Position numbers and translations under genes: made by a program
The notes under the pieces: model-generated
What the model was told of the DNA's origin: nothing
The model's database searches: none
Seen by the model: only the letters and a program-made list of their open reading frames with translations
In this document: positions 40,726-49,294 of the stretch, piece after piece
Position numbering within the stretch: position 1 is the first letter of the stretch
Layout: each line of letters begins with the position of its first letter
Assembly: GCF_947568225.1 (NCBI RefSeq)
Contig: NZ_CANOOQ010000001.1
Location: forward strand, 1,302,001-1,366,000
Length of the DNA stretch: 64,000 nt
Source of the DNA: Faecalispora anaeroviscerum
Lineage (GTDB): Bacteria; Bacillota; Clostridia; Oscillospirales; Acutalibacteraceae
Direction of reading: 5' to 3'

Positions 40726-41493
40726 TTATGATTCTAAAATAATTCTAATTGTTCGGCTTTCCGCCCGTTCAACCAACCTTTCCTCAACACTCCCCCGGTC
40801 TTTCCATGAGTTAAAGCCGGTTCCCTGGTACGCCTTGTCATAGTCTGTAAACAACGGACGGAGAAGCCGAGAACAAGATGGCTTACGCAGGCCCCGAAGT
40901 CCTTTCGCTACAAGCTGCCTAACCTGCTCGCGAGAAAGTCCTTCCTGCTGGGCGATTGCTTCAAAGGTCATACCTTGATAGTACCGGCTACGGATTGTTT
41001 CTTCCTGCTGCTCGTCCAGCGTACCCAGCACCTGTTCCATTGCGCCGTGGAGCTGACGCCGGTACATTTCCTGCTCTGCATCTTCAAAGGCTTGTGCAGC
41101 GTTCTCGTCTGGTATGCTGTCTGCTATGGTTACGTCTTCGGTTCCGGGAATTAGCTCATCCAAACTGCCAGCGCAATTCAACAGTTTCGTGCCGGCGCCG
41201 CCCCGGATACCAATCAGGGCATTAAAGCGGTTCTTTGCGTGGAAAGAGATATAGGACGTAAACTTGAAGCCCTTTTCTTCGTCAAAGGCTCTCGCGGCAT
41301 CCAGAACGACAAGGAAACATTCCTGCTTCACATCTTCCAGAGCAACACCAGCGGACGCACAGGAAGTCATGCTGCGGATATAGAAGCGATTGGCAAACTG
41401 ATAGGCAAGTTTCTTTGTCTGCTCCCACAGAGCCGCCACGGCTTCGCTATCGCCCGACTTGACGCGCAGGGCAAGTTCTTCGTTTGTTTCCAT
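40726..41493 (-). CDS. sigma-70-family factor of the phage-like element
   Basis: 255-residue sigma factor. Region 2 is visible at ~45-115 (GVALEDVKQECFLVVLDAARAFDEEKGFKF with TSYISFHAKNRFN), and region 4 HTH at ~165-205 (GMTFEAIAQQEGLSREQVRQLVAKGLRGL). The ~50-residue C-terminal tail is not typical. AAGGAG precedes the ATG. Phage elements of Oscillospiraceae often encode such a factor to switch on late genes. Here it is the last gene of the minus-strand array, after a 500-base repeat-bearing non-coding zone. Confidence 0.85.
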   Translation of the reverse strand: METNEELALRVKSGDSEAVAALWEQTKKLAYQFANRFYIRSMTSCASAGVALEDVKQECFLVVLDAARAFDEEKGFKFTSYISFHAKNRFNALIGIRGGAGTKLLNCAGSLDELIPGTEDVTIADSIPDENAAQAFEDAEQEMYRRQLHGAMEQVLGTLDEQQEETIRSRYYQGMTFEAIAQQEGLSREQVRQLVAKGLRGLRKPSCSRLLRPLFTDYDKAYQGTGFNSWKDRGSVEERLVERAESRTIRIILES

Positions 41494-41772
41494 GTTAAGT
41501 ACTCCTTTGACCCTTGTAAATACTGGTATGTGACCCTAAGAAAGCCTAAGGTAAAACTTCATAATTCTTTAAATTCACGGTTGCAAAGTGTAGCATGAAT
41601 TGTTGGTATTTGTTCGTATCAAATGCTAGGAATTGATAGGATATAACCCTAGTAAATCACAGTATTATTCGAGCCCGCAAGCCGTACAGATTCCTAACAA
41701 ACCCTAACATTTAAGCGGCGTACCGGTTGAGAAAATCACGGCTTTAAGGCGAACGTTTTGCGAGCATTTTTT

Positions 41773-41790
41773 TGCAACGCGTTGCAACGT
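41773..41790. repeat. overlapping palindromes GCAACGCGTTGC and GCAACGTTGC
   Basis: A perfect 12-bp palindrome (41773-41784) overlaps a perfect 10-bp palindrome (41781-41790), and a further GCGTTGCA follows. This clustered GCAAC/GTTGC motif looks like a multi-site binding region for a DNA-binding protein, upstream of the sigma gene. Confidence 0.6.
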
Positions 41791-41867
41791 TGCGTTGCAT
41801 TTATTCAGCGGTTTAATGACACGATTACGTGCGCGTAAAATGAAACGGCATCCCGACATTTTCGACA

Positions 41868-41985
41868 CCATAAAAAGAGACTATTCGGAGATTTCGGAGG
41901 CCATAAAAAAGAAGGTATGGCGAGATTTGTGAGGCCTTAAAAAGAGCCTATTTAGAGATTTTAGAGTTCTAAAGAAAAGAATTAG
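41868..41985. repeat. degenerate ~33-bp tandem repeat
   Basis: Three full and one partial unit begin at 41868, 41901, 41935 and ~41968. Each has CCATAAAAAGAG or similar followed by a GAGATTT-GAGG segment. Unit lengths of 33 and 34 make a coding repeat unlikely. Together with the palindromes at 41773-41790 this is the only structure in the 41494-42014 gene-free stretch. It may be an iteron-like replication or regulatory site. Confidence 0.6.
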
Positions 41986-42014
41986 TAGACACGATACGCG
42001 CGCGGCGCTTTCTA

Positions 42015-42137
42015 TCATTTCTGGTCTTTCTTATACGCATTTACATACTCGACCGCCGCCATGACAATCAGGCCAGTGACAGCTAAACACACTACACTGC
42101 CCAGCAGGCAGGCCGAGCCAATCAAGATACTAATCAT
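42015..42137 (-). CDS. 40-residue single-span membrane peptide
   Basis: A 41-codon frame whose product is one long hydrophobic helix (ILIGSACLLGSVVCLAVTGLIV) followed by a short polar, Lys-rich tail. GGAGG lies ten bases before the ATG, and the start overlaps the stop of the gene upstream. It resembles small phage membrane proteins (holin-like or anti-restriction) in layout only. No family recognised. Confidence 0.55.
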   Translation of the reverse strand: MISILIGSACLLGSVVCLAVTGLIVMAAVEYVNAYKKDQK

Positions 42138-42669
42138 GAGAGCTTCCCTCCTTTCTGCGCTGCAGCTCTAATTCAATCATGCCGGCAACGTGTTTACACC
42201 GGTCACGATCATATTCGGGCTTCGGGTTGGTGAAATCTTCGAACCACTCCACAAGCGCATGGATGCTTGAACCACGAATGGCGTCATATGTTCTGCGCTC
42301 GTTCAGGTTGTATTTTCGAAGGTATTCTTCAAGTCCGGTTAAAAAATCCACATCAAAGAACTGTTCGAGGATGGTGCCGAAATATGCAAGTCCATCCTCG
42401 GTCAGCTTTATTTCTGTCGGACAATCTGCGTCCAGGCAAATTAAAGTGCGTTTTTCACCAACGGAAATAGTTTCGCTTTCGTCAATGATAAGACTTCTTA
42501 TGAGCGGGAAGTTCTCCGGTTGCCCTGTCTTTAAGCACATGGCACGAAGCCCAATTGCAAGCGGTTTATAATCATAGAGCTGCTTTTGGGCTTCTGCTTG
42601 TAACGCTTCCTTAGATGCGGCAAGGGCAGCAAGCTGTTTCAGGTGAAGAACCGAGAAAGAAACAATCAA
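42130..42669 (-). CDS. unknown protein after the tape measure gene
   Basis: 179-residue protein with a helical, Ala/Leu-rich N-terminus and an acidic mid-part (LDADCPTEIKLTEDG). No named domain recognised. The TTG start at 42669 is preceded by AGGAGG nine bases upstream, inside the end of the tape measure gene, so it is coupled to it. In complete phages the gene after the tape measure encodes a distal tail protein, but this one is too short and shows no such motif. Confidence 0.6.
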   Translation of the reverse strand: MIVSFSVLHLKQLAALAASKEALQAEAQKQLYDYKPLAIGLRAMCLKTGQPENFPLIRSLIIDESETISVGEKRTLICLDADCPTEIKLTEDGLAYFGTILEQFFDVDFLTGLEEYLRKYNLNERRTYDAIRGSSIHALVEWFEDFTNPKPEYDRDRCKHVAGMIELELQRRKEGSSHD

Positions 42670-45404
42670 AACCGACCGCCTCCTGTTGCAAACGCTGTTC
42701 CGACCCGGTTGTCCTCTCTACGAATTTCAAGGCGAAGAAGGCTTATCAATGCTCCCAAGTCGCCTTTTGATTCAACGGTAAAATTCGGTGCACCTTGCGA
42801 ACCGAGCAGATCACCGACTTCCTGCCGAACAATATTGCGAAGCAACCCTTCCGGGGCTTCTATGTTCCGTCCGTTTGACTGATCGCCAAGAATCGCTGCA
42901 AATTCTGCACGCGGCGGGATGACCGCGCCGGTGGCAAGGCGAGGAATGGACACCTTTCCGAGCGTCGGAATATCAAATCCGAACTTGATGCCGCCGATTT
43001 TGGGAATATTCTTTGGAACGTCAATATGGATAGAATTCAGCGCTTCGATGATCTTATTGACGCCGCCAATGAAGCTGTTTACGAATCCTTCCACCATGCC
43101 AATCATTGCGTTGATAGAGCCTTTGAAGCCTTTTTCGATGGGAGATATAACGTGCTCTGTAAACCAGTCCGAAACGGTCTGCCACACACCGGAGATTGAT
43201 TTCCAGGCGTTGCTTGCTGCGGTTTGTATTCCTGTCCATAGCCCGGCAAAAAACTTGCTGATAGGCTGTACCACGTTGGTGTTCATCCATGCGCCGGCAG
43301 AGGCCCACGCTTTCTGAATCCAAACCCATGCGGCGGCACCTGCAGCTTTGACTTGATCCCATAAAGCGGTAAAAAACAAAGATATGGGCTGCACAATTTG
43401 AGAATCAAACCATGCGGGGGCAGCGTTCCATGCATTCACAATACTATTCCAACATGAGGCGGCAGCCGCGGAAACAGCATCCCAGTGCTGAATCATGACC
43501 ACTATAATAGCGATCAAGGCACCTATAGCAACAACAACGATTCCTATGGGATTCGCTGCTAAAGTAACATTGAACACGGCCTGCGCGGTGGCCGCCAAGC
43601 TTACTCCATTTCTCAGCATTTCATACGCTGTTATTCCTAATGCCATGGCTTTGGAAACTGCTTCCCAAATCAACATTGCTTTTGTAATAAGATAATAGGC
43701 TGTCATCGCACCAACAACCCCTAAAATAACAGGGGCCAGGCCGCTTAAAATATTTTTAAGGCCAGTGAGAACTCCAAGAATGGCGCCGCCTGTCCACGCT
43801 CCAAGCGGAACTAAAAAATTATCATACAGCCAAGTTCCCAGAGGTTTTAGAATATTAATTGAGCTATTAAGGGAGATGATTGCTGCCGCCAACCCTTCTA
43901 GGAACAGTGGGACTATGTTGTTCATTGTCCACGTTCCCAGCGGCACCAGAACCTTTTCCCAAAACCATAGCAGGCCGGAGCCTACATTTACCGCGAATGG
44001 AGCCAGTGCTATCCAAAGATCGTGCAGCGAACTGTTGATTTTGCCCCAATTGATTTTAGACATACCATCGCGTAGGGCGTTGATAAAGCCCGGCAGCCCA
44101 GTTCCAAGCGTCCAGCGTCCGACCGGCACAAGAAAGGCGCTATAAAAATCCTGTAAAGCTGACCAAGAGAAGCCGCCCAGCCGCTGGAATTCGCCCCATA
44201 ACCCGGCAAGTGCAACTTTTGTTGGAATGAGCGCGGTGTTGAGGCCTGCAAAAATTCCTCTGATGGTATCCGCCGCGGCCTGCACCGCCGGGCTGACTGT
44301 AACGCCCGCACCAATTTCTTGCCCACCGATGGGATCTATCACTGCGCCGCCGGAAACGTCAGGGGTGGAGACGTCTGCCGCTGAGCTACCGGACGCAGTA
44401 TCTTGCTGCAAAATGTTCAGTTCGTCAAATCCCGCAAGTGCGCCATCAGCGGCCTTACCGGCCTTTTTGGTTGCGTCGGCAAGCTTGTTCTGTGCCTTTG
44501 CGGCGTCATTTGAGGAAGTAGCAATATTGGTTGCGGTGTTCGCCACTGCCTGCTGTTGAGCGGCCTGACGCCCGAACAGAGCCGTTGTGACTTGCGCGAA
44601 GAGATTGGCAACCCGAGTAAGGGCGGTTATGATTGCGTTTAGGGAGGGGAGCACAGCAGAAGCTATTGGCAATATCGCTTTACCAACGGCAACCTTTAGG
44701 TTGTTAAAATTAAACCCGAGCTGCTGTACCTGTCCGGAGTATGTACCGGCCAGTTTGGCGGCATCGCCGGTCTGGAAGCGGGTTTCCTCCATAATACCGT
44801 TGTACTCGGCTTGAATTTTCTGCTGTTTCGTAAGGTCTTGCGTGGAAACGCCAATACTTTTGGCGTAGTCCTCCCACATCTTCGCAACGTTCTTTGTGAC
44901 GCCGGCATTATCAACCAAGATGCTGTTTTCGTTCTTCAGACCTTCAGTGGCGCTTGTTACGGCGTCGCCAAGGGAGTAACTGGCCTGCCGCCCGAACGCA
45001 GCGGAGTCTTTCAGTGCCTGTAATGTGGTCTGGATCTGTGGGTCAGTGTAACCGCGGGAGGCAAGATTTTTATACGCCGTGATGGCGTTCGTGGCCGGAA
45101 TCAGGCCGTCGGCTGTGTATTGCTGGATAAAGTCCTGCGCGGCCTTAAAACTGCGGCCTTGACCCTCCGTGATGCTCCGCAGACCCATCATGGCGTTGGA
45201 AAGTTCCGTTGCGGCGCTTACTGAAGCTTTACCAAAATTGACAACAGCGGCTATTCCAAAAGCGATACCGGCAGCCGCTGCAAGGCCTTTCAAAGACGAC
45301 GTGATTCCATCTAAACCACTGCTGATTCCTTTGATGCCTTTGTTAAATCCGCTTCCGTCAATCTTGGTGTCAATATTAATACTGCCGTCGTAGCCCATTG
45401 CCAA
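42666..45404 (-). CDS. phage tail tape measure protein
   Basis: 912-residue tape measure protein. The N-terminal TP901-like part (~40-230) has NGKAS-type helices and GLKNENSILVDNAGVTKNVA, the mid-part is hydrophobic with repeated GTW/PLGxW segments (e.g. VLVPLGTWTMNNIVPLF), and long membrane-like helices lie at ~580-670. Such proteins set tail length. The TTG at 45404 has AGGTGA six bases upstream; an ATG at 45398 is an alternative. It follows the capsid gene by only 17 bases. The connector, tail tube and chaperone genes normally lying between capsid and tape measure are missing. Confidence 0.9.
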   Translation of the reverse strand: MAMGYDGSINIDTKIDGSGFNKGIKGISSGLDGITSSLKGLAAAAGIAFGIAAVVNFGKASVSAATELSNAMMGLRSITEGQGRSFKAAQDFIQQYTADGLIPATNAITAYKNLASRGYTDPQIQTTLQALKDSAAFGRQASYSLGDAVTSATEGLKNENSILVDNAGVTKNVAKMWEDYAKSIGVSTQDLTKQQKIQAEYNGIMEETRFQTGDAAKLAGTYSGQVQQLGFNFNNLKVAVGKAILPIASAVLPSLNAIITALTRVANLFAQVTTALFGRQAAQQQAVANTATNIATSSNDAAKAQNKLADATKKAGKAADGALAGFDELNILQQDTASGSSAADVSTPDVSGGAVIDPIGGQEIGAGVTVSPAVQAAADTIRGIFAGLNTALIPTKVALAGLWGEFQRLGGFSWSALQDFYSAFLVPVGRWTLGTGLPGFINALRDGMSKINWGKINSSLHDLWIALAPFAVNVGSGLLWFWEKVLVPLGTWTMNNIVPLFLEGLAAAIISLNSSINILKPLGTWLYDNFLVPLGAWTGGAILGVLTGLKNILSGLAPVILGVVGAMTAYYLITKAMLIWEAVSKAMALGITAYEMLRNGVSLAATAQAVFNVTLAANPIGIVVVAIGALIAIIVVMIQHWDAVSAAAASCWNSIVNAWNAAPAWFDSQIVQPISLFFTALWDQVKAAGAAAWVWIQKAWASAGAWMNTNVVQPISKFFAGLWTGIQTAASNAWKSISGVWQTVSDWFTEHVISPIEKGFKGSINAMIGMVEGFVNSFIGGVNKIIEALNSIHIDVPKNIPKIGGIKFGFDIPTLGKVSIPRLATGAVIPPRAEFAAILGDQSNGRNIEAPEGLLRNIVRQEVGDLLGSQGAPNFTVESKGDLGALISLLRLEIRREDNRVGTAFATGGGRF

Positions 45405-45421
45405 TTTGCATCACCTGCCCT

Positions 45422-46459
45422 TTAGCCGTTCGTAATGAGTGCGGCGATCGGAATAGTTTTAGGATCGAACTTGATTTCCCAGTTCGAAACATCACCGAGC
45501 TGCGCGTCAGTAGGAGAACCAGAGAAACCGGAAGAAGGAGGAGTAAAGCTGAATCCATTCGGGTGAAATGTCTTGCGGGTACGGGTATAAAGCGTTTCTT
45601 GACCGCCATTAAAAGCAGGGACGCGCTCAATCTCGCTCGGAACGTCCACGCGCCCTTTAGCCGTTCGTATAGCGCCATTACCCAACAGGTAGGTGGTGTA
45701 CTTGGTCAAGGCCTTATTATCACCACTGCCGCCCACAGGGGCCGCCGGAACGCTATCATCAACAAGAACAGAGTATCCATTCACATGGCCGAGAGCGACG
45801 CTGCACTGCAGCCCGTTTGGATCGCTGAATTTCCAGTATTCAAGCACCTGAAGGTTTTCAAGCGTTCTGGCAACGTGGGAATGCATGATTGCGAGGCTGA
45901 ATATAGACTTGTTATCGCCTGCTGCGCTGGAAGCCACATCGTTTAGATCCGTTACTCCGATCTTGTAAGGTGTCGCGGTGGGAGAAGACAGATCAAAAAT
46001 ATGGCTGTCGTGCCATTTCTTTGCATTGCCGCTTGTCCCGGAAATATTCAAGATGGTATTTAAGATCAATAACAACCGGCCTTGATCCCTTTTCTGCCAA
46101 TATCGGGCGATATTTGAAGTGATGTTGCCCATCGGGTCCGCACCGGTCAGCTCAGCAACAAAATTGCGTGCGGTGAAGCCAACCGCGCGGCCAAAGACAA
46201 CACCGGTCTGATAACCGCTGCTGGTTTCGGTAGAATTGATGTCCGTTTCTCCGTCGTAGTTATCCGGTTCTCCGTCCAGCGTTTCATAAAACGGCAGGGT
46301 GTACAGATTCCCGCTTTCCTTTATCATTTCTGCAATTACAGCGTCTTCCACCAGGGCGCCGCTGTTCAGCATAACGGTTTTCACCGGATCGGGCTCAGAA
46401 GTCCATACAGAATTAAAAATGTCTGCATCAAATGGTAAGCCGAGAAAAGTATCAGCCAT
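45422..46459 (-). CDS. phage major capsid (coat) protein
   Basis: 345-residue coat protein, recognised from overall similarity to clostridial phage coat proteins: the start ADTFLGLPFDADIFNSVW, the mid-part GRAVGFTARNFVAELTGADPMGNITSNIARYW and the late LGNGAIRTAKGR segment. The AITSNIARYWQK region corresponds to the long spine helix expected in the HK97 fold. A good GGAGG site precedes the ATG. It follows the scaffold-like gene, the usual order in phage head operons. No head protease or portal gene accompanies it. Confidence 0.8.
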   Translation of the reverse strand: MADTFLGLPFDADIFNSVWTSEPDPVKTVMLNSGALVEDAVIAEMIKESGNLYTLPFYETLDGEPDNYDGETDINSTETSSGYQTGVVFGRAVGFTARNFVAELTGADPMGNITSNIARYWQKRDQGRLLLILNTILNISGTSGNAKKWHDSHIFDLSSPTATPYKIGVTDLNDVASSAAGDNKSIFSLAIMHSHVARTLENLQVLEYWKFSDPNGLQCSVALGHVNGYSVLVDDSVPAAPVGGSGDNKALTKYTTYLLGNGAIRTAKGRVDVPSEIERVPAFNGGQETLYTRTRKTFHPNGFSFTPPSSGFSGSPTDAQLGDVSNWEIKFDPKTIPIAALITNG

Positions 46460-46473
46460 AAATCATTCCTCCA

Positions 46474-47100
46474 TTATTCGGGCATATTGCCGCCCTCTGA
46501 TTTTGTGTACATTTCTTTCATATCGCCCAGCTCGTCGTCGATCGGCTGAACAATTTCATCCCAGTGCTTTTCATAGTAGTCATAGCCGTAGCCCTTCCGA
46601 TCGAGCGTTTGAGCGGTAAGCATGGATCTGGCAGCAATTACGACCCGCTGAAACTCTTCTTTCTTGTGTGCGGCGTCGTGCGTCAGAATGACTGAAAATC
46701 CAGCCCTGCTGGCATACTCCTTAAATGCGCGCTGCATGATGGCATTGCCTTTGTGCTTCTCAATCAGAGCGACAAGCTCGTCCTGTGTCAGAGTAATGCT
46801 GCCTTTGAGCAATTCCAGATCCACGTCCAGCTTAGAACCGGCGGGTGTTGCCCAAATATCCACACGGGTATTGAAATTCTGCTGAGTCTCGGCAACGGCA
46901 TGAACCGCTTCTACCTGGGCATCCTGAAATTCTTTTTGGATTTCAGACATGCGCTGATTGCGATACGTTTGGGTAATAATGTCGCTTTTGAATTTTTCCT
47001 CTTCGGCTGCCGCCTGAGAGGACAAGGAAGCTACTTTGCCCCCGAAGGTATCAACCGTACTGCGAAGTTCGCGAATGAAGCTGTTTTTTGCTGCGAACAT
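46474..47100 (-). CDS. scaffold-like protein upstream of capsid
   Basis: 208-residue, largely helical and coiled-coil-like protein rich in Glu, Gln, Ala and Lys (AAAEEEKFKSDIITQTYRNQ, IQKEFQDAQVEAVHAVAE). Its helical, charged composition and place directly before the capsid gene suggest a scaffolding protein, but no catalytic protease motif or family signature is visible. GAAAGGGG precedes the ATG. It is the first protein gene after the promoter/terminator leader at 47147-47268. Confidence 0.6.
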   Translation of the reverse strand: MFAAKNSFIRELRSTVDTFGGKVASLSSQAAAEEEKFKSDIITQTYRNQRMSEIQKEFQDAQVEAVHAVAETQQNFNTRVDIWATPAGSKLDVDLELLKGSITLTQDELVALIEKHKGNAIMQRAFKEYASRAGFSVILTHDAAHKKEEFQRVVIAARSMLTAQTLDRKGYGYDYYEKHWDEIVQPIDDELGDMKEMYTKSEGGNMPE

Positions 47101-47146
47101 AACGTTCCCCTTTCAACTTGTTTTTTAGATGCTGCTTTTGACACGC

Positions 47147-47193
47147 AAAAAAGGCATGAGATCACAGCGGTTAAGCTGTTTTCCCATGCCTTT
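47147..47193 (-). terminator. terminator/attenuator before the capsid operon
   Basis: On minus, AAAGGCATG (47185-47193) pairs with CATGCCTTT (47150-47158), with an inner ACAGC/GCTGT helix, followed by a T6 tract (47147-47152). It lies between the promoter at 47240-47268 and the scaffold gene. Confidence 0.8.
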
Positions 47194-47233
47194 GAATGGC
47201 TGCCTATTGGCGGTACTCTGTGCCTTTATTTAT
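47147..47233 (-). ncRNA. short leader or small RNA (~85 nt)
   Basis: Transcription from the promoter at 47240-47268 should start near 47233 and reach the terminator at 47147, giving an ~85-base RNA without a reading frame of note. It is either an independent small RNA or a leader through which capsid expression is controlled by antitermination. Confidence 0.5.
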
Positions 47234-47239
47234 ATTTTA

Positions 47240-47268
47240 AGTATATCAACTAACAGGGGGTATGTCAA
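47240..47268 (-). promoter_or_regulatory. consensus promoter before the capsid operon
   Basis: On minus, perfect TTGACA (47263-47268), 17-bp spacer and TATACT (47240-47245). The -35 overlaps the stop codon of the gene at 47265. It is the strongest promoter match in the element. Confidence 0.82.
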
Positions 47269-47447
47269 TCAATTTTCCCGGTAGATTGCGGGTTTTCAGG
47301 ATTTCTAGTGGTCAGATATACATGAACAAACGGGGGCTTGTTGTCGGTTTTGTGTACTCTTGCCCGGGGTAGAATCTGCCGGGCGGCCTGGAAGAGGGCT
47401 GCCGCCGCTTCCTGCTCTTGGGGGTGGTAGGATATAAAAACCTTCAT
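47265..47447 (-). CDS. small protein at the end of the early operon
   Basis: 60 residues starting KVFISYHPQEQEAAAALFQAARQILPRARVH. The start is reminiscent of a shortened TIR- or nucleotidase-like strand-helix unit, but it is too short to assign. The ATG overlaps the preceding stop (ATGA), so it is translated in coupling. Its stop codon overlaps the -35 of the late promoter. Confidence 0.6.
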   Translation of the reverse strand: MKVFISYHPQEQEAAAALFQAARQILPRARVHKTDNKPPFVHVYLTTRNPENPQSTGKID

Positions 47448-47884
47448 ACAAGGTTACCAAGGTCTGCCCCTGTCAAAACTACCTGGCGGCCATCCTTAAA
47501 TTCGACCACCACATAATCTGAATTGCGAAGCAGCAGAAGAAGGAACGATTCATCCGCATACTGTGCATCTCTCTTTGACAGGAGGCCCAGCTTTGCCGCA
47601 GTGAAGAAATTCGCCACTTTGGCAACCGGCGTTTCCTTCGGGTCGCAAATCCAAATTCTGAACAGACTGGCTTCATCAAAAATATTGGTGATCTGGTCGT
47701 CGTCGTCGCTGGGATTCGCGGGAAGGTTTAAAACAGCGGCCATAGCCTGCTCGTCCGAAACCTCACCATAAAGATTCATGATGCCATAATAATGGTTGAA
47801 TTCCTCCTTAGAAATGCAGACGTGATTGGAATAGGAATACTCAACGATATAGCCAGGGACTACCTTAAATTTCTTTGTGTTCAT
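47444..47884 (-). CDS. unknown protein of the phage-like element
   Basis: 146-residue acidic protein, with a beta-rich start (KFKVVPGYIVEYSYSNHVCISKEEF), an Asp run (SDDDDQ) and a C-terminal VVVEFKDGRQVVLTGADLG. No family recognised. The ATG at 47884 follows AAAGGAG; the frame extends further without a site. It is one of seven small genes between the primase and capsid genes, typical of early phage regions that encode host-takeover or anti-defence proteins. Confidence 0.65.
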   Translation of the reverse strand: MNTKKFKVVPGYIVEYSYSNHVCISKEEFNHYYGIMNLYGEVSDEQAMAAVLNLPANPSDDDDQITNIFDEASLFRIWICDPKETPVAKVANFFTAAKLGLLSKRDAQYADESFLLLLLRNSDYVVVEFKDGRQVVLTGADLGNLV

Positions 47885-47904
47885 TTTGACTTCTCCTTTA
47901 AATT

Positions 47905-48129
47905 TTATCGACGGCTGCCGCATACGGCATAGGCCCAATTGACATGCTCTGCATACTCGGCTTCAAAATCATCCGGTTCGTGGCCATGCTCCTGAACATA
48001 GTAGCGAAGAAACTGCGCGCGGCACTTTGCATTCCAGCTCTCGGCGGTTTCAGGAAGCATTGTAAATGAATCAATCGAGACGCAGTTTCCAGAAGGATAT
48101 TCTCGGATTAGTACACCGGAATAGTTCAT
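47905..48129 (-). CDS. small protein of the phage-like element
   Basis: 74 residues with no recognised domain; aromatic and acidic residues in the second half (FLRYYVQEHGHEPDDFEAEY). The ATG at 48129 overlaps the upstream stop (ATGA), with AAAGGAGG seven bases before. Coupled expression with its neighbours is clear; function unknown. Confidence 0.6.
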   Translation of the reverse strand: MNYSGVLIREYPSGNCVSIDSFTMLPETAESWNAKCRAQFLRYYVQEHGHEPDDFEAEYAEHVNWAYAVCGSRR

Positions 48130-48470
48130 GCTGATACCTCCTTTAACGCCGACCGGCAACCTGCCTCATATGCGCTCTGCAGGGCCCTGCGAAGCAGGAT
48201 AATGTAACGCTGGGCGGCGCCGGTGAGATTGAACGCGTTGACTTCTTGAAATTGCGTCAAATACTCTTCATCACTCAAGGTATAGAAGTCAGTAGCTGTC
48301 CCGCTTTTCCCGTCCATGTACGCTTCTCGAACCATACGCTCGATCTGGATACGCTCACCCAAAGACATAGGGGCTTGCGTTTTTGCGGGATTTGCGGTAT
48401 TCTGATTATGTTCAAGTGTCTTTGCGCTCTGTACGGTGGCTGCCGTCAGGGCGCTATTTTTTTGTGCCAT
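48126..48470 (-). CDS. small helical protein of the phage-like element
   Basis: 114 residues: a Ser/Thr/Ala/Gln-rich start, then a helical part (SLGERIQIERMVREAYMDG) and another (RYIILLRRALQSAYEAGCRSA). AAAAGGAG lies before the ATG at 48470. The stop overlaps the next start. No family recognised. Confidence 0.6.
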   Translation of the reverse strand: MAQKNSALTAATVQSAKTLEHNQNTANPAKTQAPMSLGERIQIERMVREAYMDGKSGTATDFYTLSDEEYLTQFQEVNAFNLTGAAQRYIILLRRALQSAYEAGCRSALKEVSA

Positions 48471-48476
48471 GAATAA

Positions 48477-48644
48477 TCACTCCTTTTCATTGATTTCTGA
48501 AATGGCCGGGACAATGTCGGCAAGGTTGCTGTTCAGTGCTACAAGAGCGCATTCATTGATGCAGAACCATGCACAAGAGTCGCCGATGCAGGGGGCGAAT
48601 TGTCGCAACGGACAACAAGGATTGTTGTTCTCGGGCGGGATCAA
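48477..48644 (-). CDS. Cys-rich mini-protein of the phage-like element
   Basis: 55 residues with six cysteines in PCCPLRQFAPCIGDSCAWFC plus one more, suggesting zinc or iron-sulfur binding. The TTG at 48644 has AAAGGAGG eight bases upstream; a GTG inside that site is unlikely to be used. Small proteins with this kind of cysteine pattern are common in clostridial prophages. Function unknown. Confidence 0.55.
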   Translation of the reverse strand: MIPPENNNPCCPLRQFAPCIGDSCAWFCINECALVALNSNLADIVPAISEINEKE

Positions 48645-48649
48645 AGTGT

Positions 48650-48847
48650 TCACCTCCTTTCCGTACCAAAAAATTCTTGCTGCAACATTTCCAGTAAGCA
48701 GCAAACATCTTCAATACGCTCCACGGTCAATTTTGCGTATTCATTGTAAGGCACAGCAGGTCGAATATTTCTCAAAGCCTCATTAAGGTAAAGGCCCATG
48801 CTGTATATCTGGCCTCTTAAAAAATAGAGCTTTTGAGCTTCGTTCAT
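48650..48847 (-). CDS. small helical protein of the phage-like element
   Basis: 65 residues, mainly helical (EAQKLYFLRGQIYSMGLYLNEAL and ERIEDVCCLLEMLQQEFFG). A weak AAGG ribosome site precedes the ATG. It lies three codons' length from the next gene, in the same operon. No family recognised. Confidence 0.55.
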   Translation of the reverse strand: MNEAQKLYFLRGQIYSMGLYLNEALRNIRPAVPYNEYAKLTVERIEDVCCLLEMLQQEFFGTERR

Positions 48848-48862
48848 TGATTTCGCCTTCTT

Positions 48863-49153
48863 TCAAATTTTCAATTCGCCAAGAATATAGCCCAAATAAG
48901 CGTCATAAGCTTCTGAACTTCTGAGCCGTGGGTCTCGAGCGCCCCAGCCAATCAGTTTATTGGAATTTAATTTAGCGGCTGAATATGCGGAATAACGGGC
49001 AGCAATGTGCCGGTGTTTCTGCGCTATTGCGTATTGCACAATACTTTTCAGTTCGGGCTCTCTCTCGTAAATCATTTCCATGCTCCACGGAAGAAAATAG
49101 CTTGTGACGGGTTCGGGCAGTTCTGAAGCTTTTACTACAATAAGTCTGCTCAC
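48863..49153 (-). CDS. small protein of the phage-like element
   Basis: 96 residues with Tyr/Ala-rich helices (HIAARYSAYSAAKLNSNK, SEAYDAYLGYILGELK). The GTG at 49153 has GGGAGG seven bases upstream. It follows the primase-helicase after ~140 bases in which I see nothing. No family recognised. Confidence 0.55.
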   Translation of the reverse strand: MSRLIVVKASELPEPVTSYFLPWSMEMIYEREPELKSIVQYAIAQKHRHIAARYSAYSAAKLNSNKLIGWGARDPRLRSSEAYDAYLGYILGELKI

Positions 49154-49294
49154 GCTTTTACCTCCCTTTCAAAAAAAGTCCAGTCAGAATGCGGGTTGTG
49201 CAGGTCAATGCAAATCAATACCTAAAGTCCCCTTATGAGAACTCTATTTTTTATTTTTAAAAAGGTACATATTTACCTGCACTCACCTGCATTT

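Noticed and set aside
43765..44145. Frames antisense to the tape measure gene
   Set aside because: Shadows of a long, confidently identified gene.
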